From an uncultured Cytophaga sp. (GTDB taxonomy: Bacteria > Bacteroidota > Bacteroidia > Cytophagales > Cytophagaceae), in contig NZ_CALMGQ010000076.1 in NCBI RefSeq assembly GCF_937863595.1, forward strand, positions 1-45,522: a stretch of 45,522 nt of DNA, given 5' to 3'. A model generated the notes under the pieces. That model did not search any database, was not told where the DNA came from, and saw only the letters and a list, made by a program, of their open reading frames with translations. Shown piece by piece: positions 16,517 through 23,846 of the stretch. The position numbers and the translations under genes are program-made. Numbering within the stretch: position 1 is the stretch's first letter; every line of letters begins with the position of its first letter.

Positions 16517-17317
16517 ATGAGAGTTCGTTTAATATTTGGTCTAGTGAATAAAGGTTCTTACGTTCCTTTTCATCACCAATATTTGATTACAGAGTTTTTG
16601 ACGCCGTATGTCGAAAAATATTTAAATTCAATTGCTGAACCGTCAAGAGTATTCTATAATTTCTCTGCCCTTAAAGGTCAGACTCGTGTAGGTAAAGAAG
16701 GTTTGCATTTCTATTCAAGCAAAGTGACATTGATATTTTCATCTAATGATCCAGGTTTGGTTGAATCTTTGGTGAATCAATTATTCAATGAAGAAGAAGT
16801 GCATCTAGGTAAATTGATTTTGAATCCAATTAATGTGGATCAAGAAAAATTAGCAGATTTTACAAATGAAATGAAATACATTTGTTTGTCTCCACTAGCA
16901 ATCATTTCTCCACAAGACAATCCAGTAGATGCAAAGCGTTTTATCAATCCATCGTTTGATGTATTCTCTGACGCCTTGTATGAAAATACATTGAATCGCA
17001 TGGAGCGTGCAGGTGCTACACCAGATGAAATTGCACAGTATTTTCAATTTCAGTTAGTTCCAGATAAAGATTATTTGACTAAGATTAAAGGTGAAGAGAA
17101 AAAGTTTGCACGTATCTTCCCAGTATTCCTTGGTGATGAGAAACATGAAGTGAGAGGGTATACGTTCCCATTCACCTTCTATGCACATCCTAAAGTTCAA
17201 GAATTTGTATTTACATGTGGTTTTGGGGTTTTTGGCGAAAAAGGATTTGGTATGCTTGATATAGCAAATACGGATCCTAACTTAAGAATTATTCCATACC
17301 CAATAAAGAAAGATTAA
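16517..17317 (+). CDS. cas6: Cas6-family CRISPR RNA-processing protein, solitary
   Basis: A 266-residue protein with the plan of Cas6, the endoribonuclease that cuts CRISPR precursor RNA. The start MRVRLIFGLVN with VPFHHQYLI matches the first beta-strand and helix, CLSPLAIISP corresponds to the central SPI segment, and the C-terminal glycine-rich loop GFGVFGEKGFGML is diagnostic. The Pyrococcus enzyme has catalytic His46; no histidine lies between residues 21 and 62 here, so the active site may differ or be lost. No cas genes or CRISPR array are in the window. It follows ychF by 46 bp and abuts the convergent plug-protein gene with no spacing. Confidence 0.82.
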   Translation: MRVRLIFGLVNKGSYVPFHHQYLITEFLTPYVEKYLNSIAEPSRVFYNFSALKGQTRVGKEGLHFYSSKVTLIFSSNDPGLVESLVNQLFNEEEVHLGKLILNPINVDQEKLADFTNEMKYICLSPLAIISPQDNPVDAKRFINPSFDVFSDALYENTLNRMERAGATPDEIAQYFQFQLVPDKDYLTKIKGEEKKFARIFPVFLGDEKHEVRGYTFPFTFYAHPKVQEFVFTCGFGVFGEKGFGMLDIANTDPNLRIIPYPIKKD

Positions 17318-18580
17318 TCAACGACCTCTGTATCGTTGACTGTAATAGCCTATGGCACGATCGTACATGTCTCCTTGGAGACGTGCATAAACGATGATGT
17401 CATAGGCATTTTCTGTTAATGAGGAATTGCCTTCAAAGTAAATATCGTCTCTTACACCTTTCGAATCTACCACACTATAAGCATAGTTATAATACCCTTG
17501 CTTTAATAAAAACTCTCCAGAATAATATTTTTCAGTACTGTTATAGGTTAGTTTATATTCGGGTAGTGTTTTCCAATTTGTTAGTCTGCCTATAAGATAA
17601 ACATCTCCAGGAGCAGGTTCTGGACTCATCAATTGAAAATGAACCATAACATAGTCGGGGTCTGTCGTTTTATTTAAATTTTCATAAAGTTGAGGAAAAA
17701 AGGCTCCGTTGATATCATCATAAAAGGAGTACGCAATTTTATTCCGTGATTTTTCTGGGAGTATCCATGCATCGGTGCGGTCATTTGTACGAACAACTCT
17801 ACTAATATACATGCCATTAAAGAGAACGCTTCTTAAATCAAAGAACCGGAATTCGTTACCTCCATTAAAAGAATTTTCATTATTAAAGAATTGATAATCT
17901 AATGTTTTATCATAATCTCTAATAAATGCCGGTTTTAAGTTCGTAATGGCATTGTAGTTTTTGAAATTTTGTCTTACAATTACCTTAACGTCATTGTAAG
18001 GATTTGAAATGGCAGCAGAGCCATAATTAATTTGAAAATTTACTTGTTGTTTTATAAATGCATCCGAAGGTACCATGGATCTAGAAATGACCGATGATAC
18101 AGGAGCAATATTTTCGTATATAATGAATTGTTTCGTTAATAGAAGATCATCTTCATCGTAATTCCGATATACCTTAATTAAAAAATTTCCACTGACTTTT
18201 ACTTTAGGAATCGTAATGGTATAATGGTAATAAGAGGTTCTAGTTTTGAATGACATCTCGGCATCCATGATGCGATACTCATTGAAATCATATAGGTATT
18301 GGCTTGAAGACAAATAGGATTGTGTCCAGTCTGCATTGTAATGATAAATTTTATAATAATAATATTCTTGATTATTACTTAATTCATCAAACTCTAATAT
18401 CAACTTAGTATTTTGATCAAAGGGGACAATTGGAACCCCTTTTGAACCATCTGGCTGTGCGTAAAACAATACAGATTTTATATTGTCAGAATAAATATGA
18501 TCTTCTGGTTTTATATCCTTTGCATAAGAATTAATATGAGAGAGGATTAAAAATAAAATAAGTAACTGCAAGTATTTCAT
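17318..18580 (-). CDS. Type IX secretion plug protein (DUF5103)
   Basis: A 420-residue exported protein with a signal peptide at about residues 1-20 (ending NSYA). The IKPEDHIYSDNIKSVLFY start, the early beta-sandwich with YYYKIYHYNADW, and the later YENLNKTTDPDYVMVHFQL and GDVYLIGRLTNW segments match the DUF5103 family. A family member was identified as the Plug closing the periplasmic side of the giant SprA translocon in Flavobacterium. It therefore likely serves the pathway that exports the giant adhesin in this window. It lies 11 bp downstream of the ABC-F gene on the same strand and meets the Cas6 gene end to end. Confidence 0.85.
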   Translation of the reverse strand: MKYLQLLILFLILSHINSYAKDIKPEDHIYSDNIKSVLFYAQPDGSKGVPIVPFDQNTKLILEFDELSNNQEYYYYKIYHYNADWTQSYLSSSQYLYDFNEYRIMDAEMSFKTRTSYYHYTITIPKVKVSGNFLIKVYRNYDEDDLLLTKQFIIYENIAPVSSVISRSMVPSDAFIKQQVNFQINYGSAAISNPYNDVKVIVRQNFKNYNAITNLKPAFIRDYDKTLDYQFFNNENSFNGGNEFRFFDLRSVLFNGMYISRVVRTNDRTDAWILPEKSRNKIAYSFYDDINGAFFPQLYENLNKTTDPDYVMVHFQLMSPEPAPGDVYLIGRLTNWKTLPEYKLTYNSTEKYYSGEFLLKQGYYNYAYSVVDSKGVRDDIYFEGNSSLTENAYDIIVYARLQGDMYDRAIGYYSQRYRGR

Positions 18581-18591
18581 AATAACATTAT

Positions 18592-20490
18592 TTATGCTTC
18601 AAGTTTTTCAATACACAACTCCCATTCATTTTGAAATTGTACGAGTTCTTTCGTTAATGTATCAAAATCCATGCTCACTTTGGCCAACTTCTCAGGGTTT
18701 CCAAATATTTCTGGTTTGCTTAGTTCTGTTTCCGTTTCTTTTTTTTGCTTTTCTAGCAACGTTATTTTCTCTTCTAACGAATTTATTTGTTGTTTTATTT
18801 TCTTTATTTCTGGGCTGATAGTTTGGCTTACTTCTTTTTTCTTTTCAGCAACTGGTGCTTTCTTTTCTTTTGTAGGGGTATTTGTTGAAGCAGATTTAAC
18901 ATTATCAACCCAATATTTATATTCATCGTATGTACCAGGATACACTTTAATTTGTTGGTCTTCTATATACCAAATTTTGTTAGCTATTCTAGAAACGAAA
19001 TGTCTATCATGGCTAATAGCTATTAACGTGCCTTCATACTGTTGTAGAGCTTGAATTAAGATGTTTACAGAAACCATATCCAAGTGATTGGTAGGTTCAT
19101 CTAATAATAGATAATTGGCATCGGAAATTAATGTTTTTGCTAAAGCTACTCTTGATTTTTCCCCACCCGACAATACTTTTATTTTTTTGAATGCATCATC
19201 ATTTGAAAATAGAAAACATCCCAATACATTTCGAAGCTCTGTTTCAGTCTTATTAGAACCATGTTGTTTTAATTCCTCTAAAATTTCATTGTTGATATTT
19301 AATGATTCTAATTGATGTTGTGCATAGAATGATGAAATTACATTGTGACCAAGTGCTACTTCACCATCTGAACTTTCTCCACCCGTAAGGATTCGGAGTA
19401 CAGTAGATTTTCCCTTACCATTTGCACCGATCAAAGCTATTTTATCACCGCGTTCAATTTTTGCATCTGTGTTTTTTAAAATATGCAAATCCCCGTAACT
19501 CTTAGATATATTTGTAAGTTCATTGATAACTTTACCTGGTTGTACTTTAAACGTAAATCTAAAATTAACTGCTTGGTTATCTTCAACAACATCTTCAATC
19601 ATATCCATTCGGTCAAGTGCTTTCACGCGTGACTGAACCTGACTTGATTTACTAGCCTTAGCTTTAAATCGCTCTATGAATTTTTCAGTTTGTTTTATTT
19701 TTGCTTGCTGGTTTTCAAAAGAGGATTTTTGAATTTCAGAACGTAATTCTTTTTCTTCTAAATAAAAGGAATAATTGCCTGCGTATATATTTAATGTTTG
19801 TTGCGCAACTTCAACAATTGTTTTTACGCAGTTATCTATAAATTCTCTATCGTGAGAAACAACAACAACAGCACCTTCATAATCTCTTAAATAATTTTCT
19901 AACCACTGAATCGAAGGTAAGTCCAAGTGATTGGTAGGTTCATCGAGCATAAGCAACGCTGGCTTGGCGAGTAGCATTTTTGCAAGCATTACGCGCATTC
20001 TCCATCCACCTGAAAAATTCTTTAAGGGCTTTTGTAAATCGTTTGTAGAGAAACCCAAACCTTCTAATATTTTTTCAGCTTTGGATTGAATAGTATATCC
20101 TTCAAGTGCCTGGAAACGTTCTTGAAGATTACTGAGTTTATCAATCAAATCTTCCGTGTAATCCGTCTCCATTTTGTGGATGATGTGATCCATTTGGATT
20201 TGAATTTTTGTAGCTTCTTCAAAAGCTTCCATGGCAACAGATAAAATACTTTCTTCGCTTTGAAATGAAAGTAAATCTTGATTCAAAAAACCAATGGTAC
20301 AATCTTTACTTTTCTGAATATTTCCTTCATCGACTGTATACTCACCCGTAATAACTTTTAAAAGGGTAGATTTTCCAGTTCCATTTGCACCAATCAAACC
20401 AATTTTATCTTTTGGCTTTATTTGTAATGTAATGTTTCTGTATAAGGCACGACCGCCGATGAAATAGGAGATATTATTCAATGTTAACAT
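18592..20490 (-). CDS. ABC-F family ATP-binding protein
   Basis: A 632-residue soluble tandem ATPase of the ABC-F translation-factor group (Uup/YheS/EttA relatives). Walker A motifs are GANGTGKST (residues 34-42) and GANGKGKST. Signature motifs are FSGGWRMRV and LSGGEKSRV, and LLDEPTNHLDL / LLDEPTNHLDM mark the Walker B sites. The inter-domain linker contains the basic KFIERFKAKASKSSQVQSR helix that reaches the ribosome's tRNA site in this family. A lysine- and glutamate-rich C-terminal coiled coil spans about 530-632. The chosen ATG begins MLTLNNISYF, the usual family start; an upstream in-frame extension to 20538 overlaps the promoter and is unlikely. Confidence 0.93.
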   Translation of the reverse strand: MLTLNNISYFIGGRALYRNITLQIKPKDKIGLIGANGTGKSTLLKVITGEYTVDEGNIQKSKDCTIGFLNQDLLSFQSEESILSVAMEAFEEATKIQIQMDHIIHKMETDYTEDLIDKLSNLQERFQALEGYTIQSKAEKILEGLGFSTNDLQKPLKNFSGGWRMRVMLAKMLLAKPALLMLDEPTNHLDLPSIQWLENYLRDYEGAVVVVSHDREFIDNCVKTIVEVAQQTLNIYAGNYSFYLEEKELRSEIQKSSFENQQAKIKQTEKFIERFKAKASKSSQVQSRVKALDRMDMIEDVVEDNQAVNFRFTFKVQPGKVINELTNISKSYGDLHILKNTDAKIERGDKIALIGANGKGKSTVLRILTGGESSDGEVALGHNVISSFYAQHQLESLNINNEILEELKQHGSNKTETELRNVLGCFLFSNDDAFKKIKVLSGGEKSRVALAKTLISDANYLLLDEPTNHLDMVSVNILIQALQQYEGTLIAISHDRHFVSRIANKIWYIEDQQIKVYPGTYDEYKYWVDNVKSASTNTPTKEKKAPVAEKKKEVSQTISPEIKKIKQQINSLEEKITLLEKQKKETETELSKPEIFGNPEKLAKVSMDFDTLTKELVQFQNEWELCIEKLEA

Positions 20491-20494
20491 ACTA

Positions 20495-20502
20495 CAAAAA
20501 TA
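20495..20502 (-). promoter_or_regulatory. Candidate -7 box for the ABC-F gene
   Basis: On the minus strand TATTTTTG fits TAnnTTTG and ends 4 bases before the ATG at 20490. If used, the mRNA would be leaderless or nearly so. No TTTG stands at the standard -33 distance. Confidence 0.4.
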
Positions 20503-20603
20503 CCTAAAATTAAGCACTATAAGTATTTGTTTGAACATAAAATATTACAATGACCACTTTAATGCGTCAACTTTTTGCATTATTAAAAATTCATTTGAAA
20601 GTG

Positions 20604-20611
20604 TATCTTTG
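20604..20611 (+). promoter_or_regulatory. Candidate -7 box for the dCMP deaminase gene
   Basis: TATCTTTG fits TAnnTTTG and lies 31 bp before the ATG at 20642. The nearest upstream TTTTTG (20572-20577) is 26 bp away, longer than the usual 19-21. The box supports the later start. Confidence 0.42.
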
Positions 20612-20641
20612 AATTATATCCCTCTTTATTTTAATGGAAGA

Positions 20642-21124
20642 ATGAATAAAAGACCTGATTTTGATGATATCTATATGGAACTTGCAGTCAATCTTGGCAA
20701 AAGATCGCATTGCATCAAACGTCATGTAGGCGCGGTATTGACAAAACATACACGTATCATTTCTATTGGTTATAATGGGCCACCAGAAAATACGCATAAT
20801 TGTGATGAAGAATGGCCAGAAGAAGGGTGCCCAAGAGATTCAAAAGGAAGTTGTTCGCTTGCATTACATGCAGAAGAAAATGCAATATTATTTGCGGTAA
20901 AGAATGGATCGGAGGTTAAGGGAGCAACCATGTATGTAACCTTATCCCCATGTATTTCCTGTGCCAGACTTATGTATGCATCTGGTATTAAAAAAGTAAT
21001 CTATTTGAATTCGTATGCAGCATATAAGGGGCTGGATTTAGACGAAGGAAATGCTTTTTTAGAAAAATTTGGTGTAGAGGTTCAAAAATATCAAGGCGAT
21101 TTAGGCCTATTTCAGAATTTATAA
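20642..21124 (+). CDS. Deoxycytidylate (dCMP) deaminase family protein
   Basis: A 160-residue zinc-dependent cytidine/deoxycytidylate deaminase. Zinc ligands are His76 in HAEENAI (with catalytic Glu78) and Cys104 and Cys107 in PCISCARLM. The N-terminal MNKRPDFDDIYMELA and the CDEEWPEEGCPRDSKGSC insertion are typical of the ComEB/dCMP deaminase type, which turns dCMP into dUMP for thymidylate synthesis. An upstream in-frame start exists at 20531, but the added 37 residues resemble nothing and overlap a promoter box. It converges on murB across a perfect hairpin. Confidence 0.92.
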   Translation: MNKRPDFDDIYMELAVNLGKRSHCIKRHVGAVLTKHTRIISIGYNGPPENTHNCDEEWPEEGCPRDSKGSCSLALHAEENAILFAVKNGSEVKGATMYVTLSPCISCARLMYASGIKKVIYLNSYAAYKGLDLDEGNAFLEKFGVEVQKYQGDLGLFQNL

Positions 21125-21125
21125 C

Positions 21126-21176
21126 ATTTAATTATCAGTATAAGGAAATAGTATTGACTTATACTGATAATTAAAT
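21126..21176. terminator. Bidirectional hairpin between dCMP deaminase and murB
   Basis: A perfect 19-bp inverted repeat (ATTTAATTATCAGTATAAG and its complement) around a 13-base loop, located between two convergent stop codons. Its AT-rich base provides A and T flanks on both strands. Confidence 0.75.
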
Positions 21177-21187
21177 GAATGATCTAT

Positions 21188-22213
21188 TTAAATGATATTT
21201 ACTTCAGGAAGTAAGTCAATTTGAAATAAATCAAAGACAGATTTTCTAATTTCATTTGACAATTCAATTATCTCATTACCCGTTGCACCACCATAGTTTA
21301 CTATCACAAGTGCTTGTAAACGATGCACGCCTACATTACCAACGGTTTTGCCTTTCCATCCACTTTTTTCTATCAACCATCCTGCAGGTAGTTTAATCAT
21401 TCCTTCTTTTGTTCCTGGATATGAAACGATATCAGGAAATGTGATTTTTAATGTATTGAATTGATCCAAGGGGATTTCAGGATTTTTAAAAAAGCTACCA
21501 GCATTTCCCAATTGTGCTGGGTTTGGTAATTTGCTTCTTCTTATTTCAACAACAGCTCTGCTAACATCTCGTATATTGGGTACGGTGATTCCCTTTTCCG
21601 TTAATATTTGTTGTATTGCTCCGTATGAAATGTTTACCGAGGATTGTTTTTTTAATCTAAAAGCTACCTGTGTAATAACGTATTTTCCTTTTAGTATATT
21701 CTTAAAAATACTGTCTCTATATCCAAATAAACAATCTGTATTTGTAAAACGTTTTTTTAATCCTGTTTCAATTTCAATACATTCAACAGATTCAATTGTG
21801 TCCTTTACTTCAACACCATAAGCACCTATGTTTTGAATAGGGCAGGCTCCAACCGTGCCTGGTATTAAAGATAAATTTTCTAATCCAGCCCAGCCCTTAT
21901 TAACACAGTAAATAACAAATTCATGCCATACTTCCCCAGCACCACATTTTACGAGTACTGAATCTGAATTTTCTTCTAAAAGTTGTTTGCCTAATATTTC
22001 ATTTTTTAAAACATAACCAGAAACAGTAGAAGTAAATAATATATTACTTCCACCACCCAAAATCAATAAAGGTAGGTTATGTTTTTTTATACTTTCGAGG
22101 AGTTCTAGGAGTTCTGTTTCAGATTTGAAAATTGAAAACTTTTCTGCTGAAACAGAAATTGAAAAAGTATTGTATTTTTTTAAATTTTTATTCGACTCTA
22201 TGGTTGCTTTCAT
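21188..22213 (-). CDS. murB: UDP-N-acetylenolpyruvoylglucosamine reductase
   Basis: A 341-residue cytoplasmic FAD enzyme that makes UDP-N-acetylmuramate, an early step of peptidoglycan synthesis. FAD-binding motifs are ILGGGSNILF and LSLIPGTVGACPIQNIGAYG; the catalytic loop reads GNAGSFFKNP with the proton-donating serine. The YRDSIFK segment and length fit the type I (E. coli-like) MurB. The start is ATG. A plausible promoter lies 23-54 bp upstream. The gene stands alone, away from other mur genes. Confidence 0.96.
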   Translation of the reverse strand: MKATIESNKNLKKYNTFSISVSAEKFSIFKSETELLELLESIKKHNLPLLILGGGSNILFTSTVSGYVLKNEILGKQLLEENSDSVLVKCGAGEVWHEFVIYCVNKGWAGLENLSLIPGTVGACPIQNIGAYGVEVKDTIESVECIEIETGLKKRFTNTDCLFGYRDSIFKNILKGKYVITQVAFRLKKQSSVNISYGAIQQILTEKGITVPNIRDVSRAVVEIRRSKLPNPAQLGNAGSFFKNPEIPLDQFNTLKITFPDIVSYPGTKEGMIKLPAGWLIEKSGWKGKTVGNVGVHRLQALVIVNYGGATGNEIIELSNEIRKSVFDLFQIDLLPEVNII

Positions 22214-22235
22214 CTAATTCTAAAATTCTTTCCTG

Positions 22236-22267
22236 CAAACTTGAACAATTCTTTCCGTACCATCAAA
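22236..22267 (-). promoter_or_regulatory. Candidate murB promoter
   Basis: On the minus strand TTTG (22267-22264), a 20-bp spacer, and CAAGTTTG (22243-22236), which differs from TAnnTTTG only at the first base. It ends 22 bp before the ATG. Confidence 0.42.
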
Positions 22268-22309
22268 TCATTGCAATTTTAATCCTAAATGAGAAAAAAG
22301 ATGACAATT

Positions 22310-22332
22310 ATCATACTTAAGTATGATTTTTT
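22310..22332. promoter_or_regulatory. Perfect palindrome in the murB / act divergent region
   Basis: ATCATACTTAAGTATGAT is an 18-bp perfect palindrome followed by T6. It lies between the divergent murB and act promoters, where no known transcript needs a terminator. It is therefore a candidate operator for the respiratory operon, or the terminator of a short unannotated RNA. The rest of the 295-bp gap (22214-22508) is AT-rich, with the two promoter candidates only. Confidence 0.45.
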
Positions 22333-22410
22333 ATTTGTAATAATTCTAAATTAAAATGTTTATATATTTTATGTTTTCATAAAGTATAGTAAATCAAGTT
22401 TTTGCATGTG

Positions 22411-22441
22411 TTTGACGATTTTTATCCCATTATATTGTTTG
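22411..22441 (+). promoter_or_regulatory. Candidate promoter of the act-cox respiratory operon
   Basis: TTTG (22411-22414), exactly 19 bp, then ATTGTTTG (22434-22441), which keeps the TTTG half of the -7 consensus. It gives a leader of about 60 nt before actA. Confidence 0.45.
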
Positions 22442-22508
22442 TAGAGGGATAAAAAATGTTTGAATAATCGAATTGGCATGATAGATTTGTGAGTCTTTTA
22501 GGCAAAGT

Positions 22509-23813
22509 ATGGCCAAAATTTCGAAAAAAACAGTGTTAAACATGTATAGATTACCTATTCTGATGAGTAGAATTTCGAGATCAATCCTTACGTTGGTAGC
22601 ATTCTCATTTATAAGTTTATCGAGCTCATTTGCAGCGGATACAACTTCAAGTGCAGCAGCACCAGCGACAACTCCAGCGCTTGACGGCAAGGGAGAGCAA
22701 TTATTCAAGGAAAATTGTAAAGCGTGTCACAAAGTACACGGTGAATCTGTAGGACCTGGCTTATCTGGTGTTTCTAAACGTCACGATGCCAAATGGTTAC
22801 ATGCTTGGGTTAAAAACTCAACAGTCGTAATTGCTTCAGGAGATAAAGCTGCAGTGGCGTTATACGAAAAGTATAATAAAGCAGCCATGACAAGCTTTCC
22901 AACATTTAGCAATGAAGATATTGATGCAATCATTGCTTATGTAGAATCAGTTCCTGAGGAAAAGCCTATAGTTTCTACGCCTGGTAATGAGGGGACAACT
23001 CAAGTTGCTCAATCTGGAGGAGAATATGATACAATCGTTTTAACATTGATTGTAATTGTATTGCTTTTAGTAATGGTAGCAATGTTTGTTTTCTTAACTG
23101 TAATCAAGCGTTACTTAAAAGATAAAGAAACAAGCTTAGATGGTGAGGATAAAGAATTATTAAATCAAAAATTTGATATTAAAGCTTTTGTAAGTAGCAA
23201 AGGATTTATATCAATCGTTGCTTTAATCTTTATTTGTGTTACGGTTAGAGCATGTTGGGTAAGTATGCAAGAAGTTGCTGTCGAACAAAATTATGCTCCG
23301 ATACAGCCAATAGCTTTCTCTCACAAGTTACACGCTGGCGACAATCAAATTAATTGTAACTATTGCCATACAGGTGCATATAAGAGCAAGCAATCAAATA
23401 TTCCTTCTTTAAATATTTGTATGAATTGCCATACATATATTAAAGAAGGTCCTAAGTACGGTAAATTGGAAATTGCGAAATTGGTTGATGCTTACGAAAA
23501 AGGAACACCAATTAGATGGGTTAGAGTTCATAACCTTCCAGATTTAGCCTATTTCAATCACTCTCAACATACTCAAGTTGCTGGTCTAGAATGTCAAAAA
23601 TGCCATGGTCCGGTTGAAGAAATGGAAGTTGTAAAACAATTCTCTAATTTGACAATGGGCTGGTGTATTAACTGTCACAGAGAAACTGCTGTGAACAGTA
23701 AAGACAATGCATACTACGATCGCTTGTTGAAAGTACACGAAGAGTCTAAGAAAAAAGGCGCTATGACTGTTGAGCAAATCGGCGGTTTAGATTGCTCAAA
23801 ATGTCACTATTAA
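22509..23813 (+). CDS. actA: Alternative complex III subunit ActA, six-haem cytochrome c
   Basis: A 434-residue membrane-anchored multihaem cytochrome c of the quinol:cytochrome c oxidoreductase ACIII. Six CxxCH sites are visible: CKACH (C70) in an N-terminal monohaem cytochrome c domain after a signal sequence (ending FAAD), then CNYCH, CMNCH, CQKCH, CINCH and CSKCH in the C-terminal pentahaem domain. Two hydrophobic segments lie between them (about 176-200 and 236-256). Characterised ActA proteins bind five haems, so the first domain is an addition. It heads the operon; actB follows 33 bp later. It passes electrons from the complex towards cytochrome c or the oxidase. Confidence 0.92.
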   Translation: MAKISKKTVLNMYRLPILMSRISRSILTLVAFSFISLSSSFAADTTSSAAAPATTPALDGKGEQLFKENCKACHKVHGESVGPGLSGVSKRHDAKWLHAWVKNSTVVIASGDKAAVALYEKYNKAAMTSFPTFSNEDIDAIIAYVESVPEEKPIVSTPGNEGTTQVAQSGGEYDTIVLTLIVIVLLLVMVAMFVFLTVIKRYLKDKETSLDGEDKELLNQKFDIKAFVSSKGFISIVALIFICVTVRACWVSMQEVAVEQNYAPIQPIAFSHKLHAGDNQINCNYCHTGAYKSKQSNIPSLNICMNCHTYIKEGPKYGKLEIAKLVDAYEKGTPIRWVRVHNLPDLAYFNHSQHTQVAGLECQKCHGPVEEMEVVKQFSNLTMGWCINCHRETAVNSKDNAYYDRLLKVHEESKKKGAMTVEQIGGLDCSKCHY

Positions 23814-23846
23814 TAAGAAAGTTCGAAAGCCTAGTTATTCATATAT

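Noticed and set aside
16471..17317. CRISPR array near the Cas6 gene
   Set aside because: No spaced direct repeats of 25-40 bp were seen on either side of the gene or in any intergenic gap.
20491..20641. N-terminal extensions of the ABC-F and dCMP deaminase proteins
   Set aside because: The added residues resemble no family sequence and would place the start codons upstream of the promoter boxes.
22214..22508. RNA gene or small protein in the largest non-coding gap
   Set aside because: The gap is AT-rich with no tRNA-like fold. The short reading frame at 22132-22320 mostly overlaps murB and has no support.
22430..22708. Minus-strand reading frame opposite the actA start
   Set aside because: It lies opposite the signal peptide and low-complexity Ala/Ser linker of ActA and resembles no family.
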